DNA of 64,000 nt from Plutella xylostella (GCF_932276165.1 NC_064000.1:4464001-4528000); one strand, 5' to 3'; counted from the first letter of the stretch, positions 22,443-35,700 are shown. Translations and numbers: made by a program. The notes: generated by a model not told the origin, from the letters alone.

Positions 22443-25400
22443 TCAGCTGTCGAGGAACTTCTCTAGGTCTGACGGGTCATCATCCAGCTGCACTTGTTCT
22501 AAGGATAACTTTGGTGGCAATGTCGGACCTGGAAAAAGATACAAGTTTCTTTAAATTTGGTCAATAGTGGTTCAATATTAATATGGAAAATTACTCCTTT
22601 TCCAGAATATAAAATAGTAGCCTAGCACATTCTTATGATAGGTTACAGTTAGGACATTTTGTAAGGTTTCTAAAGTTTAACAATCCATAAAGGAGTACAT
22701 AAACCTTTTATCAATGAAACTTTATAAACTACTAGCTGTTGCCCGCGAGCTTCGCTTCGCCTTAAAATTATTTTGCCGTGGACTACTCCCGAACTACCTA
22801 CCCAATAACATGCCATGGTGGTATTAAATTAGATGAAAGTTGACAAATAAGTACGAAGATACTTGACTAAAAAAGATTTTCATGACTTCATTGAGCAAAG
22901 ACTTGTATAGCAATGGCAGAATAGTAATTTATAAATGTTTAATTTCAAGCATCTAACTTATGCAGTTTTGGTTTTTTTCATACTACTTATTTTTTTTTTC
23001 ACTTTAACTCCCATTTTTCAAAACAAAACCATAACTTTACTAAGGTGTGCAGACATGTTAGATTGAAAACATCTAGGTATCTTGCAATATCCTATTGTAA
23101 CTAAGCTTTACGGCTGTTTTAACAGCATGCAGATTTCATCACGCACGTGGGATAGCACGCCATTTTCCCGCATCTCGTGTGCATATTCCACGCGTCACAA
23201 TGAATACTTGTATGAACGCGTGCGGGGAAATCCCGCGTGCGTGATTAAATCCGCATGCTGATAAATAGCCTAAGTTAATGCGGAATTTCAACCGCTAACT
23301 CCGGTTTTTGTGGGAAAATACGGTACCTAAGCTACGTCCCTTCCTAATTTCAAGTGCCTACGCTACGTTTAGCCTGTGCGTGTCAGTCATGGGAATTCCG
23401 TATAGAAAATCTCTGCATATTTTCCTAAAACACCTACGTAATAAGTTTCATGGTTTTATCTTCAAAAATGACGCATAAGAACCAAATGACAATGAATTAA
23501 ACGTATTGAAAAGTACAGTCGTTTATTGGGTTGTTTTTGAGGACCTTAAAAACTTACTGCAAATACATACAAACTATAAGTACATTAGCTAAAATCAAAC
23601 CATACAGCGATCTATATCCGATCCGACAACGCCATCTAGGAGCGGACATAGCTACTATATAAATTAAACTTCTAAAACTCAACACCCATAAAACTTTCAA
23701 CCCCTATATTACACCCCCACACTGGTTTTTTTTTATATGCTAATTATTATTTTTTTGTGATTATGTAGTGCCTAAATACAAAATATAATGTTTTTATCTT
23801 CAAAAATGACGAACTTCATACAAAATATGAACACCTATTTCATCCACTCACAGATCGAAGTTTCAAAAACGCTATAACAAAATGTTTAATTATTGCTCAT
23901 CAAGTGCTTAAATATAAAGTTTATTTAAAAAAAGATCTACCCCGGCCGGGAATCGAACCCGGGACCTTCGGCATAGCAGTCAGGGTCACTAACCACTACG
24001 CCAGTCAGCCGTAGTATTTGTATCTTTTAAAATTAAGTATTCGCATACAACTTTTAACCCCCCCTTTTAACCCCTTACAACCTCCGTTTCGCAATAAAAA
24101 GGAGCCTATGTTCTTTCTCAGGGTCTAGACCATATGTATACCAAATTTCATTCAAATCCGTTCAGTAGTTTTGGCGTGAAAGAGTAACAGACAGACAGAC
24201 AGACAGTTCCGGATATAACCAACAGATGGCACTAAAAGCGCAATACAGAGAGCTTGTATGGAACCGAGGCGAATTAATATGAAGATCCTACATCGCGGTA
24301 TTAAAGTTTTTCAGTTGTCTGAAATAAATAAAAAACCTAATATGTTAAATCTATTCTATAGTAGGAGAGTCAGACAGTGACTTTCGCATTTATAATATTA
24401 GTTAGGATGTAAAAAAAATAATTATACCTACTCATTGGGTCATCATTTCATAACTGATATGGGTTACCACACGGTTACCACCACCGCCACTGCTTACAGT
24501 CATACCAATTAATCAAATAATATTAACTTTGTACATTTAATTTCCATAATCATGGCTGTACAGGCTACAGCCTTTTCACATACCTAGAGTTATGTTGTCT
24601 TACGCAGCAGTTTACTTAACCTAGATCTTACATAGTTAGATCAGTCGTCACTTACAACTGAACCATTACAGTCCATCTTTCTGTAATACTTATTTAATAT
24701 ATTTTGTGAACTAAACTCCTCACTGACTTTACTGATTGGAGTCGACGGGTACCTCGCATCGGCCCCTACAATGGCAAACTACAAAACTCTGTAGGAAGAA
24801 AAACAAAACTGAGAATAGCCAATGTTTATAATAATAATAATCATTTATTTCAGGCAATATCAAGAAAACCCATGAAATGAAATCGTTTATTTTTTCGAAG
24901 TAGAATATTAGAATTACTTGTCAAAAGTCATAAACTACCACCATTTCACAAAGGCCCTGTCATTAAGGAGGGAAGAAATGGCAAAAGGAGAAAACATTAT
25001 CCAATACTCAAATAAAACATGCTCACCAGGAGGCAAAGAGCCAGTGGCCAGGTACTGCTGCACGTCGACCTGGAACTGCATGCCGCTGGCCTCCTGCCGG
25101 TACTGCAGCTCCGCCAGCTGCCGTCTCTCGCGCTCGCTGCTCTTGTCCGTGTTCTCTTTGGCCAGTTTGTGACGCGTCTCTTCGAGAGCAGCTGTGGAAA
25201 TATTTGATTTGCATTTTGTTAACTTGAGCTAGTTGGTATGGTGTGTTTGCTTCCTTGTTTACACAGAAGTGTTTGGGAAGTAACTACACAGGAATTTTTG
25301 GATTTGGAAGTTAAAAGTTATTATTAATAAATATACTTTACCATACCTAGGGTTGATTGATAGCTAGGCAATGATGAAATTGGGTGAAATGAATTATATT

Positions 25401-25961
25401 TGAACTTTCATATTTAATTTTAAACTACAGCACATATGAAAGTTAGTAATACTAACCCAACTTCTTAGTCTTGTATAAACTGAGGTGATAGTGGTGGTCT
25501 AATTTCCACTTCTCCATGTTACTTCTTTCAATTATGTCCTCAAATTCTACCAAGTCGTCTTCAACACTCTTGATAAGCGCCTGAACATTCTTCAAGCTGT
25601 TCATGCACTGCGCCACGGCGGAGGTGAGGTTCGGCAGGTTCGCCAGGTTCTGAGCCATCTCGTTGGCATTCTGCAAGCGCTTTTTCGCAGTTTCATGCAA
25701 CTCTAGAATCACTTTGTCCACTTCCTCCGCAGCTTTAGCGTTCTCGTCGGCGTGCTGATGCAATTCTGACCAGCTTTCCTGGTATTTCTCAAGCAACTCA
25801 CCACCAGCTCCATAGTTTACTAAGCATTCACTTGATGGTTTATGTTTTTCTTTGAAAATGTTCTTAACTTTTTGCACTTCTTGAAGGGTTTGCCTCAGAT
25901 TCGTGTTTGTACTGAGCCCGTCTTGCACCACTGAGATGAAGTCTTTAAGATTGCCGAGCAT
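22443..25961 (-). CDS. Dysb: Dysbindin (BLOC-1 subunit)
   Basis: Exons on the minus strand: 25457-25961 (start), 25027-25191, 22443-22527 (stop). Exon 1 begins MLGNLKDFISVVQDGL and is largely coiled coil. It ends FEDIIERSNMEKWKLDHHYH, which aligns with the dysbindin core (LEDLC..CELER..H..Q). Exon 2 continues the coil to VDVQQYLATGSLPP, like the family's DMEQYLSTGYL. Exon 3 ends DDPSDLEKFLDS, like the acidic ALDVFLNS tail. Dysbindin is part of BLOC-1, which acts in endosome-to-lysosome-related-organelle trafficking and synaptic homeostasis. One oddity: exon 2 ends in phase 1, while exon 3 in the conserved frame needs two carried bases. So either a small exon in the repeat-rich intron was missed or the sequence carries a 1-bp indel. 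A CAATAG repeat lies in the 5' leader. Confidence 0.88.
23111..23272. mobile_element. MITE, family 2, copy 2
   Basis: Starts CGGCTGTTTTAACAGCATGC and ends in a related complement, ATCCGCATGCTGATAAATAG. The internal order matches copies at 13674 and 36970. Lies in dysbindin intron 2. Confidence 0.75.
23938..24012 (-). repeat. tRNA-derived SINE head
   Basis: On the minus strand it has an A box (TGGCGTAGTGG) and a B box (GGTTCGATTCC) at tRNA-like spacing, but the expected acceptor stem does not pair. It is therefore a SINE promoter region, not a functional tRNA gene. A sister copy is at 38975-39055. Confidence 0.8.
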
Positions 25962-26126
25962 TTTGCGCCAATAGCAATAGCAATAGCAATATTATCGTGA
26001 AAACAAAATATGTGGAGTGGAATGTGGATTTTGGAGAACTGTCAAATGTCATCAAAATCAAAACAATAAACCATCATTATATTTTATTCAACGTTGCAAG
26101 CAACAAATGAATCCACATTCCAACAA

Positions 26127-26336
26127 TCCTTACTAATATTATAAATGCGAAAGTAACTGTGTCTGTCTGTCTGTCTGTCTGTTACTCTTTCACGCCAAAA
26201 CTACTGAACGGATTTGAATGAAATTTGGTATACACACGGTCTAGACCCTGGGAAAGAACATAGGCTACTTTTTATCCCGGAATTCTCACGGGAAAACTTT
26301 TTAGGGCGAAGCGAAGCGCGCGGGAACAGCTATAGT
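26127..26336. repeat. CTGT-rich moth repeat between dysbindin and HAUS5-like gene
   Basis: Begins CTTACTAATATTATAAATGC, has a (CTGT)n run and ends near GGCGAAGCGAAGCGCGCGGG. Near-identical copies lie at 57123-57308 and, inverted, at 44611-44803 and 24060-24220. This is a familiar lepidopteran repeat; whether it is a LINE tail or a Helitron-like element I cannot settle. Confidence 0.75.
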
Positions 26337-26762
26337 AAAATAAAAAAAACTAATCTTGAATGTTTATTCTAAGTACCGAACACGAATAATCTGTTCACTA
26401 CCCATCTTGTCGTGGTATCCCATGATGATCATACCGCACAGGCTAGTTTTGATCAAGCCGCTGGGTTTTTTCGTCTTCCCTGACTCCTCCTAGTTCTTTG
26501 GTTGGACTCGTCTCCTATGCTTGGCTACCCCCACCCCACTTGGCTATTCGTATTTTTTGGCTATATTTGCGGATATAGTTGTAATTACAGCCGACACGTT
26601 GGACTGTGAATAGGGGTCCATTGCTCTATGGTCAATAGCTTCCTTTTCCGGAACAGTGGAACTGTCACTGTCACTTTGTAAACAAAACAAACGTTTTTTT
26701 GAAAAGTTTGTATTTATAACGTAAATACATTCTGATCATAATCAGTAAACTAATATACTAAC

Positions 26763-29700
26763 ATGAGCGAGAATAAAATAAGTAGTAATGAAGTGCCAGA
26801 GAAGTTCGCCGAGTGGCTGCTATCGATGGGATGTCCCGCTGAGAAGATACCACAAATGGACAAAGTTGTCCAGTAAGTGAAGCTAATGTTTACCCCTCAA
26901 TACTGGCTATTATCATGTAGTTCCTGTATGCTAACTAGTAGAAAATGCCTTCAGCATTAAGTACACATTTTTTACACTTATATTTTACTTTTGTACACAA
27001 TTTTGTACAATAAAAGATATTCAGATATTTCCTGTTCAAATATTTTTTTACCAAGCTATTGCTTCCAGAATGTGTCGCGGCCAGTACTACATGGTGTGGC
27101 GGAGCATGATGGAGCGGGTGGAGGCGCGGGGCTCCATCCGACAGAAGAGGCTGCAGGTGTTCAGCGACGACGTCCGGAGGTACCAGAGGGCTAATAGTGT
27201 AAGTCAGCCTGGTTTTTATTGTCTTGTAAATGGTTGTTGGACCAACATCTAGGCTATTAGACCAGCTCACTTAGCTGGTGGGGGTGAAGAAGGTGACATT
27301 ACAGAGGTTTCAATCAAGATCATCAACCTTCAACCTCTAATCATCAACTTAATGGAGAGGTGTTGTACATAAATCAGTAAAACATATAGGCATAAGCTTT
27401 TTATAGCTGGCAGTCTATGTAAATATGTCTAAAATAACCACTGTTTCTGTCTTTTCAGCATGACACCAGCATCATAGTCCCTGCTGAGATCCAGGCGTGG
27501 AGGAAACACAAGGAAGTGAAGGAAAAAGTAGCCAAAGCTGAGGCTCGAGTACAGGAAGCCAACAAGAAACTGAACCAAGTTATGGACAAGGTCTCCACCA
27601 AATGTAAGTTAACATATTCAATGGCATCTGAAAAGGCTTGATTTTAGTTTTTAGTTTTACTTGATCACATGACCTAGGTCTTCATAGCATGTTGAAGACT
27701 AATAACTAGACTGGCGTTTGTCACCAATAGTCACCATGTATTATAGGATTGGCCATTCAGATTATAGTCAGTCCCTGACACAGTTCACTCAGGGCTCCCT
27801 TCATGCTCTTCACTCAACTATTATGAATCGCAGTACCTCTATAAAGTTACCTTAGCCCTTAAAGTTTCCAAGCCTACTAGTCTGTTACATTTGCTACAGC
27901 TGTTTCTGGTGTTTTTGAAATAAGCCTCTTAGCATGACCAATATTTAGTATAGTTTTATTTATGGTTTCTTTTAGCGCTAGCACATATAACAGCCTACAT
28001 GTAAGCTTCATTCTCTTATACTCTTCCTCCTCCACAGTGTCACAACGCTCGCTAGCACAGCGCGGGCTGGCGGCGGCGCGGCGGCGCGCGTGGCTGCTCC
28101 AGCTGGCGGCTCGCGAGCTGGGCGCCGGCAGGGAGGACGCGCAGCGGTGGCGGGAGGCGGGGGAGCGGCTCGCGCCCTGCGCGGGGGAGGGGGATGTCGA
28201 GGTAGGTGCAGGGAAATGGATGAATCTGCTGTATCTTGAGCGAACCATTCATTCATTGAAAGGAGACCTGAGCAGTGGGGACGAGATGGATCATGATAAT
28301 GGTGATGATGAGCGAAACTGTGTTTGTAAGATACCTTGTTTTTACAAACTTTTATTTATTAAAATGTAAATTTTATGTTTCAGATGAAACTGGACCGATG
28401 TTTGTCTCTTCTTTCGAAACAGCATGTGTCTCCTAAGGTGAGAATCCAAAAATTTTGCTAATCCTCCTGAGGTTGGAAATTGGCAATATGCCCACAACTT
28501 AATTTACATATTAGGTCCTTACATATGAAATTGGCGTTTTGTCGTACTGGCCACTTTGATCTCAAATATTACCTTTATGGTTAGGAATTCCAAATTCAAA
28601 TTCATACAGCTATTTACTCATGCATTTGTGTTTCAAACCCCCTAATTCATTTGTTTTTTCTTCTTTTGTTTTTTTCTTTGTGTCACTGTTTACAAAATGG
28701 AAAACTTGAAATATCGCGTTATTTACGAGTATGAGTTCCACCGTGGCACCAATGCTGCAGAAACGGCTCGAAGGATTAATGATGTGTATGGTGACGGTGT
28801 CGCAAAAGAAAACACAGTGCGTTTTTGGTTCCAACGTTTTCGTTCTGGAAATTTCGACCTGCAGAACAAGCCTCGTGGACGGCCGGAGACCAAAGTTGAT
28901 AATGAAGAATTAAAGGCTATTGTGGAAGCGGATCCATCGCAAACCACGTCCGAGTTAGCTGCAGGCTCCGGTGTTAGTGATAAAACTATTCTAATCCACT
29001 TGAAGCAAATTGGGAAGGTGAAAAAGCTTGAAAGGTGGGTACCTCATGAATTGAGTTAAGCAAACCGACAAACGCGCGTCGACTGCTGCGTTACTTTACT
29101 CAACCGGCACAATAATGAAGGAATTTTAAATCGAATCATTACCTGTGATGAAAAGTGGATCCTCTACGATAATTGGAAGCGCTCATCGCAATGGCTGAAC
29201 CCTGGCGAACCAGCCAAATACTGGCCTAAGCGAAAATTGACTAAAAAAAAGTTGCTTGTAAGTGTTTGGTGGACTAGTGCCGGTGTCGTTCACTACAGCT
29301 TTCTTAAATCTGGCCAGACGATTACGGCAGATATCTAATGTCAGCAACTGCAAACCATGATGGAAAAGCTAGCTGCTAAACAACCGAGGCTGGTCAATCG
29401 CTCTAGGCCACTGCTGCTTCAGGACAACGCTAGACCACGCACTGCACAACAGACGGCTACCAAATTAGAGGAGCTTCAATTAGAATGTCTTAGACATCCA
29501 CCGTACTCTCCGGACCTTGCTCCAACAGATTACCATTTTTTTCGCAATTTGGATAACTACTTGCAAGGAAAAAGTTCAACTCCGATGGGGCAGTCCAAAC
29601 CGCCTTCAAAGATTTTATTGATTCCCGCCCGAATGGTTTTTTAGTAAGGGGATCAATGAACTACCTATGAGATGGCAAAAGTGCATACATAGCAATGGTA

Positions 29701-32700
29701 CATACTTTGATTAATTTAATATATTTCATTAAAAAAAAAAACGACTTTATGTTCCTCCTATAGAAAACGCCAATTTCATATGTAAGGACCTAATATTATA
29801 TTTTGCAATGCCTCATCTAGGGTTCATAGGACTAACTGAAGTGAATTCATACATAATTATGTTTCGAGAGGCTTATGACCAACCAATCTATTTAAACTTA
29901 ATTTGTTGTTTATTGCAGGCTGGTGCAGCATCTGTATCCATCGCGAACGTGAACCCTATAGCGAGCTCCTCTGTCGTGTCTACTGCTAGTGAAGGCGGCG
30001 ACCGTGATCAGTGTGGTAAAATATTAATTACAATTCGAAAATTTACAGCTCAAATATTTTGGTCTTATATTTTTTGTTTATATCTTCATCCTATAATAGC
30101 AGTCCACTGTTGGAGGTAGGCCTCTCCCAAAGCGCGCCACTGGATGAGATCTGTAGCTTTTGTTTATGTAACTTGGGTAATTTTGCACCAAAAGAAGAGC
30201 GAGAGTTTTTATAGTAAATATGTATCCAAATTAAAGTTTAATTTATTGTATAAGGCATTGTTTAGGCTTTGTAGTTATATTTAATTTATAAATATGTCTT
30301 TTATATAGCTCTAGTTGTAAGTCCGTATAAAATTTTATAAGTGTTTTATCAACCCTATTAATTCTTCTTCCTAGACGAAGCCTTATCCTCTTTGTTCGAG
30401 TCCCCGGCGGCGGAGGTGTGGTCCCTGCTGCTGTCTCGCCGCGCCGCCGCCGCCGCCGCGCTCGCCGCCGCCAACACTGATGGCGTGCCTGATGCGGGGG
30501 AGAAGGGGTGAGCATTGAGGAAATATTATGTTATCAATATTCACATTATCTAACACCTTTACAATAAACTTATTATGTTAAAGCTAATTAGGTACAGATG
30601 GCGCTTAAATTACTACCCGATTCAAATTCACTTCAAATTGGTTAGTTCAGTCACCATTTTGATCCCCCATTAAGTTGATTGGTCAGGTTAAGTCAGGCAC
30701 ACTCCCAAAGTTTCACTTGGTTTTCGTCCCTATTGGTCTGTTTACTGTACGATCGTGAGGGCACTATTTGTGTGCGCACGTGACAGAGACAAATATATAA
30801 AGGGCAGTTACCGCTTTTCGCTGTGCTTTGCGACCGTGCTTCATTATAATGTTGGTATTGTTGCAGGTGTACCCCACAGCAGCTAGTAGCCCACACGGCG
30901 GCGCTGCACTCGTCGCTGCGGCTGCGGCGCGCGCGCTCGCGCCTGCAGGCCGCCGCCGTGCGCGCGCGCCTCGCCGCCGCCGTGCAGGGGTTCCACGTAA
31001 GTACTGGGTTCCACGTGAGTACTGGGGCTCCATGTGAGTACTGGGGTTCCAGGTGAGTAGTGTGAGTGTGGCGCTCGCGCCTGCAGGCCGCCGCCGTGCG
31101 CGCGCGCCTCGCCGCCGCCGTGCAGGGGTTCCACGTGAGTACTGGGTTCCACGTGAGTACTGGGGCTCCATGTGAGTACTGGGGTTCCAGGTGAGTAGTG
31201 TGAGTGTGGCGCTCGCGCCTGCAGGCCGCCGCCGTGCGCGCGCGCCTCGCCGCCGTCGTGCAGGGGTTCCACGTGAGTACTGGGTTCCACGTGAGTACTG
31301 GGGCTCCATGTGAGTACTGGGGCTCCATGTGAGTACTGGGGCTCCATGTGAGTACTGGGGCTCCATGTGAGTACTGGGTTCCCTGTGAGTATTGAGTTAA
31401 TGCCGTGGGTTGACCGAAATGGCCAGAATTAACCGAATGGTGGCCAATTGATAGGAACAAAAAAAAACTTTAAGAAAATAAAAATAATTGATACTTAGTT
31501 ATTTTCTTCTAATATTACGCTGTCGTCGGATACGATGAAGGGGCCGTCAATATCATAATACGGTTTCGCTTAAACTTCATCATTCCTAGGAATAAAAAGA
31601 GCAATTTCCATGCTTCATTTTAGACAAATAACAACTACACTTTCAGAGCATGAGTGATGAAAAAAACCTTATTCCCGCAGAACCTATTCAACTCGGAAGC
31701 ATGCGAGGTGCTAGTCCTACAATGCGAGCGCGCGCGCGCCGGCGCCCGCCTTGCCACGCTCAAGAACCTTCTAGAAGACGTCACCAAGAGACGAGGAGTC
31801 TTCGCGGCGCCCGAGAGTGAACCCAAGGAGGAGAGGCAGGCCAGCGGGAAGCAGTTGGCGGCTGTTGATCGGGCTATTGTGAGTATTGTGCATATAAAGT
31901 CATTTAGAGCGGGTCCACATGTATAATTACCCGTAGCACAGGATTGTTCCGCTTACTCCACGTTGTGTTGGAGCCATGGAACAAGCCCTGCCCTAAGTAG
32001 TAGACTGACATCTGAATCTGACTGGCTGATCCTTTCACCAGGGTAGAAGAAAGGAGAAGATCTTGCACTTATCTCTTTTGCCATGTTATTCGGCCACCTA
32101 CAAAACATTTTTTAAACCCAGTCCCTTCCATCGAAAGGCCGCCTTTTTGTACTGTTTTATTTTAAAGTTCTATTCCATTTGTCTCGTCTACAGCTAGCCA
32201 AGAAGGAGGACATCAAGCAGCTAGTGACAGCCATGGCGCGCAGCGAGCGTAAGACGCAGTGCGTGCGCGAGAGCCTCCTCGCCATGTTCAGGGCCTTCCA
32301 GAGGGATGGCGATGATTGCGACAAGTATAAAGGTATGTGAAGTATACACTCACGTGCAATGAAAAAGTTCCAACTGTTCCATATGTAACTGGAATTTTTT
32401 CATTGCTCGTGATTGTAAACAAAATGTAGACCACTTGCACATGTGTAGAATAGAATAGAATAGAATAGAATTGGTGTACCAATGATAATAAAAAGAAGAA
32501 AAAAACTCGAGTATTTATAGGATGATAAGAAAATATTCGAATACTGTAAGTAAGTAATAAGGGAGATTGAAAGATAATAGCCTAAACTCGTAGAAGTATC
32601 CTTCTAAATAGTTATTATCAATCAATCAGTTAAGCGGGTTTGCCAGGAATATTTAATCTCGGGTGAGGTCGGGTTTTTTGACTAAAATTTAGAAGCCAAC

Positions 32701-35700
32701 ATGAATTGTAATCGGGGTATTGCTACAAATCATATACATCTAGAATCTAGTCATAAGATGCTTCACGCCAGATACCTACCTATGTAGTATCTTTCTGAGA
32801 TTCCCGAGTGCCACTTATATCATGCACTTGAAACCTCAAGTAGACCCCTCCCATTCCCCTCTTACGGCACGCCATTCGAACTGGGGCCTTATTCAGGGTA
32901 TAACAGTGATTTCTAAGCGATAATTAATATCGTATTCCATTGCTACGCGGGGATCTACTAGGTGTTTCTGTAAAAAATCATCTTAGGCACATCACTGAAA
33001 GTTATCAATATAAATTGAAAAAAATATCTGAGAAATATTATTCATACTTCCATCTACTGGGTAAGCTGTAAGTTCCTTTTTCACTGGAACCTTTTCATTG
33101 CTAAACAATAATTGTTAGCTCGCGAGTGTAGCATTATAAATGCACAACTTATATTCGCCATAACAACTCCCACAAAGCTCTAACTAAACCCGTCCACAAC
33201 AGGCATCCAACTGGACATATCGGAGGAAGACCTGGCGTCCACGTTGCAGTTCTACCAGCAGCGCGCGCGGCGGCACCAGCTCAGTATGGACCTGGACGGG
33301 TCAGCCGGCTCGTTGGGAGAACAGCAAGGTACGTTCGGTGGGGCTACCACCACCGAGCATTATGTAATCGCTTGTCAAATCAGACGTACAACTTGTTTGG
33401 ATATGATACATCGACAAAGGAATAAAGAGAGGACATGGCATATCCACGAAAAAAATGCTCCTACCTAAACTTTGGTTTCAATTAAAATGGCGGCTTTTTT
33501 CTTGAAAAATGTAAACAAACAAATTATTTGACAGCTGAAGTAGCTTGTGTTTGGATGTCAGTCAACATGGCGACCGGTCGCAATGTTGTAATTTTAGGCA
33601 AAGACAAAACTACTGTTGTCCTTTTTTACGTAGGATAACATCAATAAGTTAAAAAGAGACGACGATATATTTTTAAGTACCGATTTTTATGCCAGGTCCT
33701 CTCTTTATTCCTTTGTCAATGATATGATAGCTCAATAGGTGTTTGACAGGCGAGCGACGCTGCTAATGGATTGTTATTTGCTATGTGCCGGTGGTGGTAC
33801 GGTAGCAGGCCAGTTAACTAAAGCTGGCACTTTCACAGTACTCACACATATTAAATTTTCATATAAGTACAATAGTTTAACATACGCGTCGATCACACGT
33901 GACTGTCACTAACGGGTGAATACCAAAAATGGCAGGTTTCGATAACTGGGCTATATTATGAAAAAGAGTGATTTTTCAAAGGGGCGTATTTGTAAGTATG
34001 TTAAATATTTTGCGGGTTTTCGACTAACGTCACGTATAATTTAATATTTATTTATGAACGATTTTTATTAAACTAAGGTTTTGGTCACAGTTAAGGTTTT
34101 GTGTTGTGGACCTTGCTAATCTTCCATCAGTACTTTTTGACAATATTCAAATATATTTGCAAGTACCTACAGTTAAGAACCTGTGAATCTTCATCGACAA
34201 ACACTTGTCTTGGGGACCGCAGATTGAATCAGTCAGCCTGTAATGTAGCAGCTCAGCAGGAGCTGGTCTGGATCACCGGGGAGCGACCCCTGGGCGAATC
34301 GACCTGCCTGGCCTCCCCTGAGAGTAGGGGTTGGGTGCTATATTGTAATGTGATACTTACCCTTATGACTAACGTCCCTAGTGCTTAGGGCTGGTACCTA
34401 CCTAATAACTCTCAATTAATATGTACCGGGAAGCGGTCTTAGACTAGCTCAGCTTGACGCCGGCCTCTGAAGGAGTGCCTGGTCGCCTGGGGGATCTACA
34501 ATGACCGTGAAGCGGTCCTAACTAACCTGATCTTGATCCTGAGGCCCCTGGAGGGAAATAACCTCGGTAGGTGTACGGGGTGAGAATTAATAATGCCGAT
34601 TAATTAGTGTAACACAATTTAGGCGGCACTGGACCCGCTTTATTTACAACCAGGTTAACTTATGTATCTAGGGTACTTACAGCTTATGTACTTAACATTA
34701 ACTCACTACACAAATGCACAAATGCACAAATACTTATCACGGTTATGGATATTAATATGAATCGGGCCCTGAAGGGCCCGACGCGGATATACCTATCTCA
34801 ATAAAGGGAAGGAATACAGGGTACAGGAGGTCAGGCGAATACCGGTGGTACGTGTGGATTTGTTCCAGGATTTGTGGAGTGTATTTGTGTTGATAAGAAC
34901 GTGTGGCTGAGGGCCGGTGTGTGTTCAGTGATTGTATAGTTCGGTACACGGCCGCTTTAAACTAGGCGACCCAGGCGTCCGTGTATTCCGGGGAACCTCG
35001 ATCCGCTAGTAGGCGACCCACAGCGTAGGGAGGACGGTGTTGTGAGCTTAGTGTGCGTGAATAGATACTTAGATAGATACAGGTGCGGGGAGGAATATCA
35101 GGAACGGAATGATCACTCGCCGGAGCAGGAGGTGACGAATGGTGGCCGGGCGGCGGTCCGGCGGCTATTTATAAGCGGGTCGCCCCGCACCCTTGTCTTC
35201 TCCGCAGTCGCCTGTGTGGTGCCCCACCTCGACTCGCGGGCGCTCTTGTGGCTTCGGTATGTGGGTAGGTGCGGTGGATGGTTTGGTAACGGCTCGTTAC
35301 AAGCCGAAGAGCGGCTCTGCTGCTTAGGAGATTGCGTAATTTCCTTCATACATCCACTAGGATTTAGATTTATCAATCTCTATTCTTGACTATGCCGACG
35401 CTAGCTAGCTATCAACCTATCTATTTGGTTCACGAAAATATGTCCATATTTCCGAATTTCGTACCAAACTCAAGTTAGCCATCGACGGAATACATACATA
35501 TCTCACTCATATATGAATTAAGCATTTGACTTACTGTTTAAACCAGCATCCCTTCAGTATTTAAAAGGGACTATTCCGTACTTTAAAGCTTTTTTTCTCA
35601 GCTGTATACTGTGTCAGTTATTGCGTGTAGTGCTAATTCACTGTCGCTTTTGAAAATCTTTTTACCCCTGAATAGGACTAAGGTCAGTTTGGTGAAAGGA

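Larger units (their letters stand above)
22733..24410. repeat. Repeat cluster in dysbindin intron 2
   Basis: Pieces of the lepidopteran CTGT-rich repeat lie at about 22737-22790 (ACTAGCTGTTGCCCGCGAGC) and 24060-24220 (ending in a GACAGACAGACAG run). Between them are the family-2 MITE and a tRNA-derived SINE. The rest of the 2.5-kb intron shows nothing I can name. Confidence 0.6.

Noticed and set aside
23938..24012. tRNA gene
   Set aside because: A and B boxes are present, but the acceptor stem does not pair and a diverged copy exists at 38975. It is a SINE head.
24724..24790. Missing dysbindin exon
   Set aside because: It has acceptor- and donor-like borders on the minus strand, but the required frame meets a stop, so it was not accepted.
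27877..28256. Several minus-strand frames opposite 28.0-28.2 kb
   Set aside because: Antisense shadows of GC-rich exon 4 of the HAUS5-like gene.
30693..31460. 255-codon minus-strand frame of repeating 46-residue units
   Set aside because: It is a reading of the 138-bp repeat (46 codons); no start context, no domain, and the sense strand explains the sequence.
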